Under the pieces are notes generated by a model. It was not told where the DNA came from and did not search any database. It saw only the letters and a program-made list of their open reading frames with translations. Both the position numbers and the translations under genes were made by a program. This document shows, in pieces, positions 37,517-45,249 of a DNA stretch of 64,000 bases. This stretch comes from JAUSIF01 sp963711595 (GTDB lineage Bacteria > Pseudomonadota > Alphaproteobacteria > Rhizobiales > Xanthobacteraceae), in contig CAVQER010000006.1 in assembly GCA_963711595.1 (NCBI GenBank), forward strand, positions 62,001-126,000. Direction: 5' to 3'. Within the stretch, counting starts at the first letter, position 1. Each line of letters opens with the position of its first letter.

Positions 37517-38587
37517 TCAACTCTGTTCGCGCCAGATGCCGAGCTTCTCCTGTGCGGGCCGGTCGGAAATCGAGAACAACACGCTCTCGCCTTTCGACGT
37601 GTGCGCGTAATGTTTCCAGGAGGGAACCACGAACACGTCGCCTGGCGTCCAGTTGAAGATCTCGCCTTCCACCTTGGTCGAGCCTTCGCCGTCGACGCAT
37701 ACGAAGATCGTGCCGTCGGTCGAACGATAATCCTTGCCCTTGAAGCCCTTCGGCAGCAGCGCAAGCTGCGCGCCCATGGTCGGCGTCGCCCAGCCGCCAT
37801 TCATCGGGTTGGTATAACGAACCCGCGCGCCGTGATGCGGGTCGACGTCGTCTGATTTGGCCATCCGCTCGATCACCGGCCGTACCCGCGTGTAGGGGTA
37901 GTTGATGATCGGACTGCGGATCATCCCCTTTGGCGCGTCGTCCGGCAACACGCCCGACCCGTAGCGCGCATACGAGTCGCCATCCTCTTTTGTATTCGAC
38001 TGGATCTCGCGGTCGAGATGCTCTGAGAACGCAGCGTCGAAGAAATTCACCGTCGGCACATCGAGTACGTCGAGCCAGATCATCGGCTGCTTCGACGGAT
38101 TACCGTGGTCGTGCGGCGCCCAGTTCGGCGTGATGACGAAATCGCCGCGGCGCATCACCGTCCTCTCGCCTTCTACAGCCGTGTACGCCCCTTCCCCGTC
38201 GAGCACCAAGCGAATCGCGGAAGCGGTGTGCCGGTGCGCGGGTGCGATTTCGCCCGGCAGGATCAGCTGCAGTCCGGCGTACAGCGACTGCGTGATACGC
38301 GACTTGCCGCGCAGCGCCGGATTCTCGAATACGAGCACACGCCGCTCCGCTTCCTTGGCGGTGATCAGCGTGCCGGCTTCCAGCACCATCTTGCGAACAT
38401 CGTTAAATCGCCACATCGCGGGAACGCACGGCGTCTTTGGCTCGGGCGGCACGAGCCCCTTCAGCACTTCCCAAAGCGGCGCGAGATTCTGCTTGCCGAT
38501 GCGATCGTAATAGGCGGCGCGCTCGGGCGTCACGGTGCCTGCCACGGAATCGCTCGACACTACGGCACCGGTGTTGGGGGCCTCCAT
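37517..38587 (-). CDS. gentisate 1,2-dioxygenase
   Basis: This bicupin Fe(II) enzyme of about 356 residues opens the ring of gentisate to maleylpyruvate. N-terminal cupin: PGEIAPAHRHTASAIRLVLDGEGAYTAVEGE, with His ligands and GDFVITPNWAPHDHGN. C-terminal cupin: VEGEIFNWTPGDVFVVPSWKHYAHTS. I take ATG at 38587, which has GGAG eight bases upstream, over the in-frame ATG at 38599 with no ribosome site. It is divergent from a fumarylacetoacetase-family gene across an operator-like dyad, consistent with a joint gentisate route. No maleylpyruvate isomerase is recognised nearby. Confidence 0.92.
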   Translation of the reverse strand: MEAPNTGAVVSSDSVAGTVTPERAAYYDRIGKQNLAPLWEVLKGLVPPEPKTPCVPAMWRFNDVRKMVLEAGTLITAKEAERRVLVFENPALRGKSRITQSLYAGLQLILPGEIAPAHRHTASAIRLVLDGEGAYTAVEGERTVMRRGDFVITPNWAPHDHGNPSKQPMIWLDVLDVPTVNFFDAAFSEHLDREIQSNTKEDGDSYARYGSGVLPDDAPKGMIRSPIINYPYTRVRPVIERMAKSDDVDPHHGARVRYTNPMNGGWATPTMGAQLALLPKGFKGKDYRSTDGTIFVCVDGEGSTKVEGEIFNWTPGDVFVVPSWKHYAHTSKGESVLFSISDRPAQEKLGIWREQS

Positions 38588-38617
38588 GACGTTCTCCATT
38601 TACGTAGGTAATTGATA

Positions 38618-38647
38618 AATCTAGGCATTCATTGACAACCCTGTCAA
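38618..38647 (-). promoter_or_regulatory. candidate sigma-70 promoter of the gentisate dioxygenase gene
   Basis: Reading leftward, TTGACA (38647-38642) and TAGATT (38623-38618) are separated by 18 bases and would give a short leader before the gene. The -35 box is one arm of the dyad at 38631-38648, so a bound regulator would block it. Confidence 0.5.
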
Positions 38648-38648
38648 T
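38631..38648. promoter_or_regulatory. perfect dyad operator between gentisate dioxygenase and FAH-family genes
   Basis: ATTGACA-ACCC-TGTCAAT is an 18-base perfect inverted repeat in the divergent intergenic region. It overlaps the candidate -35 box for the leftward gene. The regulator is not encoded next to it. Confidence 0.6.
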
Positions 38649-38727
38649 CAATGGAACACGAAAATCCGAGTGGACCGCGGCGCCGAGGCACGCTCGCGGA
38701 AGCAAATTTGCTCTGGGGTCAGCGTCC

Positions 38728-39594
38728 ATGCGTCTCGCCCGCTTCGGCGAAAATCGCCTCGCGCTTGTCGAAGGTTATGTCCTCCGCGACGTCACGCAAG
38801 TGACGGAACGCTTGCCTGCACAGCGCTGGCCGGTCCCCACTGGCGATCAACTGATCGCAAACCTCGAGAAGTTGCGGAGCGCCATCGAGAGCGCGGGCGA
38901 CGCCGCGGCGCGCATTCCCGCGACTGATGCGAAGCTCCTCAGTCCTGTCGCCAATCCGCCGCGCGTGATTGCGGCGCCGATCAACTACCGCACGCATGAA
39001 GCCGAAGCGCTTTCCCCGGCCATCAACCAGGGCGCAGACGTCAGGAGCGAGGGCTTCAAGACGCCGATCGACAAATTCGGTCTGTTCCTCAAATCGCCGA
39101 CCAGCGTCGTCGGCGCGGGCCAAGGCATCGAGCTCGCGTTCGATGGGCGTCGCAACGACTACGAAGTCGAGCTCGCCGTTGTCATCGGGCAGAAGACGAA
39201 GAACGTCGCCGCACACGCTGCGCTGGACTGCGTTGCCGGTTACTGCATCGGCCTCGATATTTCCGTCCGCGGAACCGAAGACCGCAGCTATCGAAAATCA
39301 GCCGACAGCTACACCGTGCTTGGCCCGTGGCTCGTCACCGCCGACGAGATCGCTGACCCCGGCTTGCTCGGTCTCCGCCTCGCCGTCGACGGCGAAATCC
39401 GCCAAGACGGCAACACGCGCGACCTGATCGTTGGCATCCCGGAACTGATCGAACGCGCGTCGAAGGTCTTCACGCTATATCCGGGCGACGTGATCCTCAC
39501 CGGCACGCCCGCCGGCGTCGGCCCGCTGCAGCGGGGTCAGACAATTCGTGCGACGATCGACAAGATCGGGTCGATGGACGTGAAGGTCCGCTAG
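38728..39594 (+). CDS. fumarylacetoacetate hydrolase family protein (candidate fumarylpyruvate hydrolase)
   Basis: This 288-residue FAH-fold hydrolase has an N-terminal cap region then the catalytic domain: PINYRTHEAEAL, FLKSPTSVVGAGQGIEL, the metal-binding YEVELAVVIGQK, GTEDRSYRKSADSYTVLGPWLVTADEI and LTGTPAGVGPLQRGQ. It acts on 2,4-diketo acids or their ring-cleavage relatives. Divergent pairing with gentisate dioxygenase suggests hydrolysis of fumaryl- or maleylpyruvate to pyruvate plus fumarate or maleate. ATG at 38728 is taken because conserved sequence starts there. Its stop overlaps that of the convergent YkgJ-like gene at a CTAG. Confidence 0.88.
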   Translation: MRLARFGENRLALVEGYVLRDVTQVTERLPAQRWPVPTGDQLIANLEKLRSAIESAGDAAARIPATDAKLLSPVANPPRVIAAPINYRTHEAEALSPAINQGADVRSEGFKTPIDKFGLFLKSPTSVVGAGQGIELAFDGRRNDYEVELAVVIGQKTKNVAAHAALDCVAGYCIGLDISVRGTEDRSYRKSADSYTVLGPWLVTADEIADPGLLGLRLAVDGEIRQDGNTRDLIVGIPELIERASKVFTLYPGDVILTGTPAGVGPLQRGQTIRATIDKIGSMDVKVR

Positions 39595-40184
39595 AAGCTC
39601 CGCCTCGCGGTGACCCACTGTTTTTGTCGCTCAGCAAGCTCGCTGCGCTTGATCTTTTCGGCGCCGAGCACGACGCCGTTCCCCGTTCGCTCTCTCGTGG
39701 AAACGATGACCTCGTCCTCACCGACGAGGCCCAGATCGACGTCCCGATCGGGCAGAACGACGATCGCGTGCATGCCGATCCACACGCTGACCTGGTTCTC
39801 TCCCTGGGCGGCCATCGCCGCCCAGCGCTTCAGGTCCTGATAATAAGGGGCGCGTAACCACGCTCCCGGGGCGTTCCTGTCCACGTGAGCAGCAATGCGC
39901 GCTCCGTCCAGTTCCGAGCGCAGCACCATTTTCGATTTCGCGGGTTTCCAGTGCTCGCCGACTTCACCGAGCGTGAGCCACAAGCAAAAGAAGTCGCGGC
40001 AAGTCGCGGGTCGCGTCGGATGAATCTTGCAGCCGTGCCCCGGATCGCAATGTTTGCACCATTCGCCCGCAGGGCTCTGCGTTTCGTCGATGCGAAGAAC
40101 CTTGCAGCAAAGGCTGCAGGTGCCGCACGAACGCCCCGCCACGAGTTGCGTCGTCGCGATACTGCTGGTCGGAAACTCTGCCAT
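39591..40184 (-). CDS. YkgJ family cysteine-cluster protein
   Basis: This 197-residue protein has a conserved N-terminal Cys cluster: CGTCSLCCKVLRIDE, then WCKHCDPGHGCKIHPTRPATCRDFFCLWL (about residues 20-70). The pattern is that of YkgJ/UPF0153 proteins, thought to bind zinc or an iron-sulphur cluster. The C-terminal half is not recognised. It follows the SDR gene by two bases on the same strand, so they are likely co-transcribed. Confidence 0.85.
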   Translation of the reverse strand: MAEFPTSSIATTQLVAGRSCGTCSLCCKVLRIDETQSPAGEWCKHCDPGHGCKIHPTRPATCRDFFCLWLTLGEVGEHWKPAKSKMVLRSELDGARIAAHVDRNAPGAWLRAPYYQDLKRWAAMAAQGENQVSVWIGMHAIVVLPDRDVDLGLVGEDEVIVSTRERTGNGVVLGAEKIKRSELAERQKQWVTARRSF

Positions 40185-40186
40185 CT

Positions 40187-40954
40187 CTAGGTGTTCACTG
40201 CTCCGCCGTCCACGGCGATCGTTTGACCGGTGATGAAGTCGCTATCGGCTGACGCAAGAAATATCAATGTGCCTACGAGATCGGGCGGATATGCGTCGCG
40301 CTTGATGGCCCGTCGCTGGATCGTGACGTCGCGGGCATGTGCCACGTGGGTCGGATTCTCCTCGACGACCGTGTCACTAAGCGTAAAGCCGGGTGCCAGC
40401 GTGTTCACGCAGATGCCGTGCTCGCCGAGTTCGCGCGAAAGCGAGCGTGTCATGCTCATGATCGCGCCCTTGGACGTCGAATAGTGGAGCAGCCACGGGA
40501 TGCCGCGGAAGGCTGTACCCGAACCGATGTTGATGATCTTTCCATATTTGCGCTCGATCATATGCGGGGCCACGTGTTTCGCCATGAGAAATGGCCCGCG
40601 CACATTCACGCTCATCACCTTGTCCCAGGTGCCGACGTCGATCTCGGTGAATTTCTGCTCCTGAACCGTCGCGTATAGAGCGGCGTTGTTCACGAGCACG
40701 TCGATCTTGCCGAAACGTTCGATCGTTTTCGCAACGAGCTTTTTCACGGAAGCCTCGTCGCTGACGTCGAATTGCATGCTTTCTGCCGCACCCTGGCCGT
40801 GCTTCCCGACGATCTCCGTGACCACCCCTGATCCATCGGCGATGTCCGCGACCATCACCTGTGCGCCCTCACGCGCAAGCGCCACGGAGTAATGGCGGCC
40901 AATTCCCTTGGCGCCGCCCGTCACGATTGCCGCCCGCCCGTCCAGCCTTCCCAT
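40187..40954 (-). CDS. SDR family NAD(P)-dependent oxidoreductase
   Basis: This 255-residue classical short-chain dehydrogenase has cofactor motif TGGAKGIGRHY (residues 12-22), NNAALYATV, catalytic Ser in INIGSGTAF, YSTSKGA as the Tyr-x-x-x-Lys site, and the C-terminal ITGQTIAVDGGAVNT. The substrate cannot be deduced. It precedes the YkgJ-like gene and is divergent from an NTF2-like gene, with 113 bases between them. Confidence 0.9.
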   Translation of the reverse strand: MGRLDGRAAIVTGGAKGIGRHYSVALAREGAQVMVADIADGSGVVTEIVGKHGQGAAESMQFDVSDEASVKKLVAKTIERFGKIDVLVNNAALYATVQEQKFTEIDVGTWDKVMSVNVRGPFLMAKHVAPHMIERKYGKIINIGSGTAFRGIPWLLHYSTSKGAIMSMTRSLSRELGEHGICVNTLAPGFTLSDTVVEENPTHVAHARDVTIQRRAIKRDAYPPDLVGTLIFLASADSDFITGQTIAVDGGAVNT

Positions 40955-41067
40955 GACCCTGCACCTCGTCCCTCAGGCCAAACTAGTGGACCTGCCTCGG
41001 ACAGCGCAACCGAGTTGCCGCCAAGCACTGCGTGCGATACGTGCGGGCGTCAAACGAAGGCGAAGCG

Positions 41068-41667
41068 ATGACCGACACCACCGCCGACCAACAAGCCATC
41101 CGCACCCTCGTCGAGAACTGGGCGGTCTGGCGTGATGCGCGCCTGTGGGACCAGTTCCGCACCGTCTGGCACGACGACGGACGAATGATGGCGACCTGGT
41201 TTCAGGGCGGATTCGAGGAATTCATCAGGGTCAACAACGAGGGTTGGGCGCGAGGCGTCCGCATCCTGCATTTCCTCGGCGGCAGCGCGATCGACGTGTC
41301 GGGCAACCGGGCGATCGCTCAGACCAAGATGACCATCTCCCAGCGAGCCCCTGTCGAGAACGTCGTCTGCGACGTGGTCTGCACGGGCCGTTTCTATGAT
41401 TTCTTCGACAGGCGCAGCGGCCGGTGGGGTCTCGTACTGCGTCAACCAATCTATGAGAAGGACCGGCTCGATCCTGTTGACCCGTCAGCAAAACTCGAAC
41501 TCGATCAGACGCTCCTGAAGGGCTTTCCGGAGGGCTACCGCCACCTCGCCTACCTGCAAACCCGCATTGGCTACAAGGTGAAGCCGGATATGCCGGGAAT
41601 CGAGGGACCCGAACTCGATGCGCTCTATGCGCGCGGCGCGCGCTGGCTCAAGGGCGAACCACTCTGA
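41068..41667 (+). CDS. NTF2-like (SnoaL-type) protein
   Basis: This 199-residue alpha+beta cone-fold protein has the N-terminal QQAIRTLVENWAVWRDARLWDQFRTVWHDDGRM pattern common to SnoaL-like isomerases, hydratases and ring-hydroxylating dioxygenase small subunits. ATG at 41068 follows an upstream non-conserved stretch. The enzymatic role is unknown; proximity to an SDR suggests a shared degradation step, which is inference. Confidence 0.78.
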   Translation: MTDTTADQQAIRTLVENWAVWRDARLWDQFRTVWHDDGRMMATWFQGGFEEFIRVNNEGWARGVRILHFLGGSAIDVSGNRAIAQTKMTISQRAPVENVVCDVVCTGRFYDFFDRRSGRWGLVLRQPIYEKDRLDPVDPSAKLELDQTLLKGFPEGYRHLAYLQTRIGYKVKPDMPGIEGPELDALYARGARWLKGEPL

Positions 41668-41671
41668 GGAG

Positions 41672-41878
41672 CTAGCGCGCGCCGACGAGAGCGCGCTCCT
41701 CAACGATCGAAAACCGCACGTTGCATTGCGGCCGATGGCGTTCGGAAACCTCGCGCCAGGTGCGCTCCGCGTCCTTGCGGGCGCCGAACGGGCCGAACAG
41801 ACGCTCGGTGCCGTCCACGAGTTCCTCGAACAACGTCGAGGTATACTCGCCGCCGATGACCCAGAAACGGTTGGACAT
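41672..41878 (-). CDS. DUF4170 domain-containing protein
   Basis: This 68-residue protein, starting MSNRFWVIGGEYTSTLFEELVDGTE and ending RPQCNVRFSIVEE, fits DUF4170, a short alphaproteobacterial family of unknown function. A strong AAAGGAGGAC ribosome site precedes the ATG at 41878. It lies 22 bases after the isocitrate lyase stop on the same strand, so it is likely co-transcribed with aceA. Confidence 0.85.
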   Translation of the reverse strand: MSNRFWVIGGEYTSTLFEELVDGTERLFGPFGARKDAERTWREVSERHRPQCNVRFSIVEERALVGAR

Positions 41879-41900
41879 GATGTCCTCCTTTGTTGGCCCG

Positions 41901-43205
41901 CTACTCCGCCGCCTGCGGAATGCGCGTCGAATCGAACTGCGCGGTTTCGGTCGACTCCGACATTGCCGTCGTCGATGCCGCGCCGCCCGTGATCGTCATG
42001 TTGACGATGTCGAAATATCCGGTGCCGACCTCGCGCTGGTGGCGCGTCGCCGTGTAGCCGCGGTTTTCGGATTCGAACTCGGCTTCCTGCAGCTCGCAGT
42101 ACGCGGACATGCCACGCTCCGCATAGCCGCGCGCAAGCTCGAACATGCCGTGATTGAGGCTGTGGAATCCGGCGAGCGTGACGAACTGGAACTTGTAGCC
42201 CATGGCTCCAAGCTCGCGCTGGAAGTCTGCGATCTGCGCGTCATCGAGGTTGGCGCGCCAGTTGAACGAGGGCGAGCAGTTGTAAGCGAGCATCTTGCCC
42301 GGAAATTTGCGGTGCACAGCCTCTGCGAACGCGCGTGCCTCATCGAGCTTGGGGTGCGAAGTCTCCCACCAGATCAGATCGGCGATCGGCGCATACGCCA
42401 GCCCGCGCTTGATGCAATGGGCGAGTCCGGTGCCCGGCTTGAGACGATAGAATCCTTCCGCCGTGCGCTCACCGGTGATGAACTCGCGATCGCGTTCGTC
42501 GATGTCCGAGGTAATCAGGCGCGCGCTCTCCGCATCGGTGCGCGCGATGACGAGCGTCGGCACGCCGGCGACATCAGCCGCGAGCCGTGCTGCCGTAAGG
42601 TTGCGCTCGTGCGCGGCGGTCGGGATCAGCACCTTTCCGCCCATGTGTCCGCACTTTTTTTCCGATGCGAGCTGGTCCTCGAAATGAACTCCCGCTGCGC
42701 CCGCCTCGATGTAACCCTTCATGATCTCGTAGGCATTCAGCGGCCCGCCGAAGCCCGCTTCCGCGTCGGCAACGATCGGCACGAACCAATCGCGCTTCGC
42801 GCCGCCTTCCGCATGCTCGATCTGGTCGGCGCGCGTCAGCGTCTTGTTGATGCGGCGGCAGAGCTCGGGGCCTGAGTCGGAGGGATAGAGGCTCTGGTCG
42901 GGGTAGGTGTTGCCGGCATTGTTGTTGTCGGCGGCAACCTGCCAGCCTGACAGATAGATCGCTTGCAATCCGGCGCGGACCATCTGCATGGCCTGATTGC
43001 CGGTGACCGCCCCGAGCGCGGCGACGTATGGTTCGTTCAGGAGTTGAAGCCAAAGGCGATTGGCCCCGCGTTCGGCCAGGGAGTGGCGGATCTGGAACGA
43101 GCCGCGCAGCCGCATCACGTCCTCAGCCGAGTAGGGCCGCGTGATGCCCTCGAAGCGACCCACGGGCGCACTCGGAATGAGGCCGGAAAGATTAAGCGTA
43201 GCCAT
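41901..43205 (-). CDS. aceA: isocitrate lyase
   Basis: This 434-residue enzyme splits isocitrate to succinate and glyoxylate, the first glyoxylate-shunt step, needed to grow on acetate and fatty acids. It carries VYLSGWQVAAD-type (here IYLSGWQVAADNNNAGNTYPD), ADAEAGFGGPLNAYEIMKG and the catalytic Cys motif KKCGHMGGKVLIP. ATG at 43205 has GAAAGGA upstream; an extension to 43361 would run through the regulatory region. It is divergent from scfR. Beta-oxidation genes lie within 14 kb, but malate synthase is not in the window. Confidence 0.95.
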   Translation of the reverse strand: MATLNLSGLIPSAPVGRFEGITRPYSAEDVMRLRGSFQIRHSLAERGANRLWLQLLNEPYVAALGAVTGNQAMQMVRAGLQAIYLSGWQVAADNNNAGNTYPDQSLYPSDSGPELCRRINKTLTRADQIEHAEGGAKRDWFVPIVADAEAGFGGPLNAYEIMKGYIEAGAAGVHFEDQLASEKKCGHMGGKVLIPTAAHERNLTAARLAADVAGVPTLVIARTDAESARLITSDIDERDREFITGERTAEGFYRLKPGTGLAHCIKRGLAYAPIADLIWWETSHPKLDEARAFAEAVHRKFPGKMLAYNCSPSFNWRANLDDAQIADFQRELGAMGYKFQFVTLAGFHSLNHGMFELARGYAERGMSAYCELQEAEFESENRGYTATRHQREVGTGYFDIVNMTITGGAASTTAMSESTETAQFDSTRIPQAAE

Positions 43206-43311
43206 CGCTCGTCCTTTCATACAGCCGTGACAACGGCCGCGAATGAATGTGAGCAAGGCCATAACTAGTCGCGGGATGATTTGGATAGTGCCTGGATAAG
43301 TTATTCGTGCT

Positions 43312-43324
43312 ATTGTGTCACAAT
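43312..43324. promoter_or_regulatory. candidate ScfR operator 1 (ATTGTGTCACAAT)
   Basis: A 13-base perfect palindrome lies in the 149-base gap between aceA and scfR. Its half-site TGTCACAA is shared with the second palindrome 32 bases away centre to centre, about three helical turns. Confidence 0.6.
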
Positions 43325-43344
43325 CAGACAGATTCCCTTGTATG

Positions 43345-43355
43345 TTTGTCACAAA
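43345..43355. promoter_or_regulatory. candidate ScfR operator 2 (TTTGTCACAAA)
   Basis: An 11-base perfect palindrome whose last base is the A of the scfR ATG. It shares TTGTCACAA-type sequence with operator 1. The position suggests autorepression. No ribosome site precedes scfR, so its translation may be leaderless. Confidence 0.6.
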
Positions 43356-44809
43356 TGTCAAAGATACCGGAAATTCCTGCGCGCAAATTGTTCATCGGCC
43401 CCCGCTTTAGGCGGCTGCGCCGACAGCTTGGCCTTTCACAGACGCAGATGGCCGAGGAACTTGGCATCTCCCCGAGCTACGTGAACCTGATCGAACGCAA
43501 TCAGCGTCCTGTCACGGCGCAGATCCTCTTGAAAATGGCCGAAACCTACGACGTTGACCTGCGCGACCTCGCAGGCGCCGACAAAGATCGCGCCTTTGTC
43601 GAGTTGAACGAGGTATTCAGCGATCCGCTATTTCGCTCGTCCGAATTGTCGAAGCAGGAACTGCATGATTTCGCCGAGTTATGCCCGGAGGTTGCCGCCG
43701 CGGTTCAACGCCTCTACCGGGCTTACAACGAGGCGCGCCGTGGTGAAACCATCGCTGCAGCTCGCCTGGCCGGTCGTGACGAGACCGCTGCCTACGTTGC
43801 GAACCCCGTCGAGCGGGTGCGCGACCTGATCGAATCCAACCGCAACCACTTTCCCACCCTGGAAACGGCCGCAGAAAAATTGCGCGATGAGCTCGATGCG
43901 CCGGCGCACGATCTCTTCCGTGCTCTGTCGGAGCAACTCCGCGGCCGTCACGGTACGCTCGTACGCGTCCTTCCCGTCGACGTGATGCGCGACACGCTGC
44001 GCCGTTGGGTCCGGCACCAGCGGCAGCTTCATTTGTCCGAATTGATCGACGGTCCGGGCCGCGTGTTCCAGATCGCGTTTCAGCTCGCGCTCGCAGAAGC
44101 TGGCCCGCTAATGGACGACATCATCAAGAAGAGCGGCGATCTCGACGAGACCGCCCGGCGCCTGTTCCGTATCTCGCTCGCGAATTATTTCGCCGCGGCC
44201 GTGATCATGCCCTACGGTCCGTTCCACGAGGCAGCGGAGGCGCTCGGCTACGACATCGGAGTGCTGGGTCAGCGCTTCGGCGCAGGCTTCGAGCAGGTGT
44301 GCCATCGCCTGACGACCTTACAGCGGCCGAACGCACGCGGCGTGCCTTTCTTCATGCTGCGCGTGGACCACGCCGGCAATGTATCGAAGCGTTTCTCCTC
44401 AGGAACGTTTCCATTCTCGAAGTTCGGCGGCACCTGTCCGCTCTGGAACGTGCATGCGACCTTCGACACGCCGGGCCGCATCATCACGCAGATCATCGAG
44501 CTGCCGGACGGGACGCGCTATTTCTCGATCGCGCAGACCGTGCGGCGTGCCGTTGTTCCCCATGCACAACCGCACCCGCGCTACGCAATCGGTCTGGGTT
44601 GCGAACTGAAGTTTGCGCCGCGTCTCGTCTATTCCGCTGGCCTCGACCTCGACAGCACCGAGGCCACGCCGATCGGCGTCAATTGCCGGTTATGTGAGCG
44701 CCCGAATTGCAGCCAGCGTGCTGAGCCGCCGCTCACCCGCCCGCTCGTGCTCGACGAAACAACGCGTGGCGTCTCGCCGTTCATGTTCGAGAGCGCGCGG
44801 GAAGTTTGA
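43355..44809 (+). CDS. ScfR/RamB-type short-chain acyl-CoA-responsive transcriptional regulator
   Basis: This protein of about 484 residues has an N-terminal XRE helix-turn-helix (RRLRRQLGLSQTQMAEELGISPSYVNLIERNQRPVT), a middle IrrE/ImmA-like region, and a C-terminal DUF2083-type domain with conserved Cys motifs (GGTCPLWN; CRLCERPNCSQRAEPP). This is the architecture of RamB of actinobacteria and ScfR of alphaproteobacteria, regulators of acetate and glyoxylate metabolism. It is divergent from aceA with two palindromes between them, so it very likely controls aceA and itself. ATG at 43355 is chosen; a GTG at 43307 in frame would add 16 residues. Confidence 0.9.
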   Translation: MSKIPEIPARKLFIGPRFRRLRRQLGLSQTQMAEELGISPSYVNLIERNQRPVTAQILLKMAETYDVDLRDLAGADKDRAFVELNEVFSDPLFRSSELSKQELHDFAELCPEVAAAVQRLYRAYNEARRGETIAAARLAGRDETAAYVANPVERVRDLIESNRNHFPTLETAAEKLRDELDAPAHDLFRALSEQLRGRHGTLVRVLPVDVMRDTLRRWVRHQRQLHLSELIDGPGRVFQIAFQLALAEAGPLMDDIIKKSGDLDETARRLFRISLANYFAAAVIMPYGPFHEAAEALGYDIGVLGQRFGAGFEQVCHRLTTLQRPNARGVPFFMLRVDHAGNVSKRFSSGTFPFSKFGGTCPLWNVHATFDTPGRIITQIIELPDGTRYFSIAQTVRRAVVPHAQPHPRYAIGLGCELKFAPRLVYSAGLDLDSTEATPIGVNCRLCERPNCSQRAEPPLTRPLVLDETTRGVSPFMFESAREV

Positions 44810-44812
44810 CAT

Positions 44813-44857
44813 ACCGTCGTCCCGGCCGAGCCGCCTAGCGGCGAGAGCCGGGACCGT
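44813..44857. repeat. left inverted repeat of the GIY-YIG unit
   Basis: It begins ACCGTC and contains the hairpin GTCCCGGC/GCCGGGAC (44819-44854) with an inner stem GCCGC/GCGGC. It matches the reverse complement of 45201-45239, except for a six-base longer loop and a paired G:C versus A:T change that keeps the stem. Confidence 0.7.
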
Positions 44858-44864
44858 TCTTTGG

Positions 44865-45176
44865 TCACGTGGGACCGAGCAAGGCGTACAGATCGTCCCA
44901 ACCGGGATTTTTCGCTTCGATCAACTCCTTCTTCCAGACGCGCAGCCATCGCTTCAAACGCTTTTCACGCAAAATGGCTAACTCTGCATTCTCGTGAACT
45001 TCAAACCAAACCAGCCTGTGCACGTTGAACTTGGCTGTGAAGCCTGGGACTGCACGAGACCTATGCTCGAAAACGCGCTTTCGCAAATCGCTCGTCACCC
45101 CGACATAGAGCGGTCCGTCTTTTCTGGTAGCCAGGATGTACACGAAAAACTGCTTTACTGGCCTTCCAGGTTCCAA
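44865..45176 (-). CDS. GIY-YIG nuclease family protein
   Basis: This protein of about 103 residues has the single-domain GIY-YIG (COG2827/YhbQ-like) fold: FFVYILATRKDGPLYVGVTSDLRKRVFEH contains the V-Y-I and Y-V-G strands and the catalytic Arg, followed by LVWFEVHENAELAILREKRLKRW with the metal-binding Glu, and ending NPGWDDLYALL. The first codon used here is TTG and the frame stays open upstream into the right-hand repeat, so the start is uncertain. It is flanked on both sides by inverted palindromes. Such small nucleases are abundant in related genomes. Confidence 0.8.
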   Translation of the reverse strand: MEPGRPVKQFFVYILATRKDGPLYVGVTSDLRKRVFEHRSRAVPGFTAKFNVHRLVWFEVHENAELAILREKRLKRWLRVWKKELIEAKNPGWDDLYALLGPT

Positions 45177-45200
45177 GCAGGCACCGAGAAAAGCCTGCTG

Positions 45201-45239
45201 ACGATCCCGGCTCTCGCTACGCTCGGCCGGGATGACGGT
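45201..45239. repeat. right inverted repeat of the GIY-YIG unit
   Basis: Contains the hairpin ATCCCGGC/GCCGGGAT (45204-45233) and ends GACGGT. It is the inverse of the left repeat with a compensated base-pair change in the stem. Confidence 0.7.
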
Positions 45240-45249
45240 CTCTTGAAAT

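Larger units (their letters stand above)
44813..45239. mobile_element. compact putative mobile unit: GIY-YIG nuclease gene between inverted palindromes
   Basis: A 427-base unit fills the space between the stop of scfR (3 bases away) and the stop of the GST gene (10 bases away). It contains one short GIY-YIG nuclease ORF and is bounded by two inverted copies of one palindromic sequence. No target-site duplication was seen at the edges. Whether it moves is inference. Confidence 0.45.

Noticed and set aside
44813..45239. Target-site duplication flanking the GIY-YIG unit
   Set aside because: The bases outside the two repeats (ending GACAT on the left, starting CTCTTG on the right) do not match.
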